A stretch of DNA of 12,925 nucleotides from an uncultured Fretibacterium sp. (GTDB lineage: Bacteria; Synergistota; Synergistia; Synergistales; Aminobacteriaceae), in the NCBI GenBank assembly GCA_937915755.1, contig CALGGR010000050.1, positions 1 through 12,925 of the forward strand. The letters are read 5' to 3'. This document shows, one piece after another, positions 12,922-12,925 of this stretch (the first letter of the stretch is position 1; every line of letters begins with the position of its first letter). The notes under the pieces are model-generated. The model saw only the letters and a list, made by a program, of their open reading frames with translations. It was not told the origin of the DNA and ran no database searches. Both the position numbers and the translations under genes were made by a program.

Positions 12922-12925
12922 CTGT

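Noticed and set aside
1..12925. CRISPR array, tRNA or rRNA genes
   Set aside because: No evenly spaced short repeats, no tRNA-like cloverleaf with CCA-end region and no rRNA-like conserved blocks were seen on either strand.

Overview
The window looks like chromosome from a member of the Synergistota (Synergistetes). The strongest clue is the C-terminus of the large gene at 9769-12909: a Ser/Gly/Cys motif (SSSGGCDWG), one hydrophobic helix and a basic RRKTR tail, which is the pattern of the Synerg-CTERM sorting signal. The gene set (carboxylate uptake, a UxaA-type lyase, Na+/proline symport) fits an organism that ferments amino acids or organic acids. No rRNA, tRNA or CRISPR array was seen.

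Layout, left to right. (1) 1-337: 3' part of a Doc-type Fic-fold toxin gene (+). (2) 354-2024: radD-like superfamily 2 helicase (-), with an Ala where the Walker A Ser/Thr should be. (3) 2025-2426: no intact gene; it holds the radD promoter, a decayed tail of an IS200/IS605 TnpB whose hairpin-rich right end (omega-RNA-like) is preserved, and a + strand terminator. (4) 2427-3884: PutP-type Na+/proline symporter (-), preceded by a class II Fic AMP-transferase gene, 3963-4685 (-). (5) 4776-7559: an apparent catabolic operon on the - strand: small SAF-domain lyase subunit, large UxaA/SuyB-type lyase subunit, then a dicarboxylate:cation (SLC1/DAACS) symporter, closed by a terminator at 4719-4751. 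(6) 7557-9717: a rearranged control region. A LysR regulator (8800-9717, +) and the lyase operon appear once to have been divergent neighbours around one promoter. That region is now present twice, and an AT-rich short-chain dehydrogenase gene (7809-8567, -) with its own promoter and terminator lies between the copies. The copy next to the lyase carries a dead lysR fragment. (7) 9769-12909: a large Synerg-CTERM surface protein (-) that lacks a visible signal peptide, with an imperfect inverted repeat at its start.

Probable working unit: the LysR protein senses a substrate or intermediate and controls the lyase operon. The symporter imports an organic acid that the two-subunit lyase dehydrates or desulfonates. 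Substrate-site residues of the symporter (Arg kept, amine-binding Asp replaced by Asn) suggest a dicarboxylate or similar acid without an alpha-amino group. The dehydrogenase may act in the same route, but its composition and position mark it as a later arrival.

The most informative finding is the duplicated divergent promoter flanking the dehydrogenase: the lyase-side copy keeps a perfect TATAAT, the lysR-side copy keeps a perfect operator-like palindrome, and the lysR remnant has a 160-base deletion at a TTCTC microhomology. No clearly new multi-gene system could be demonstrated.
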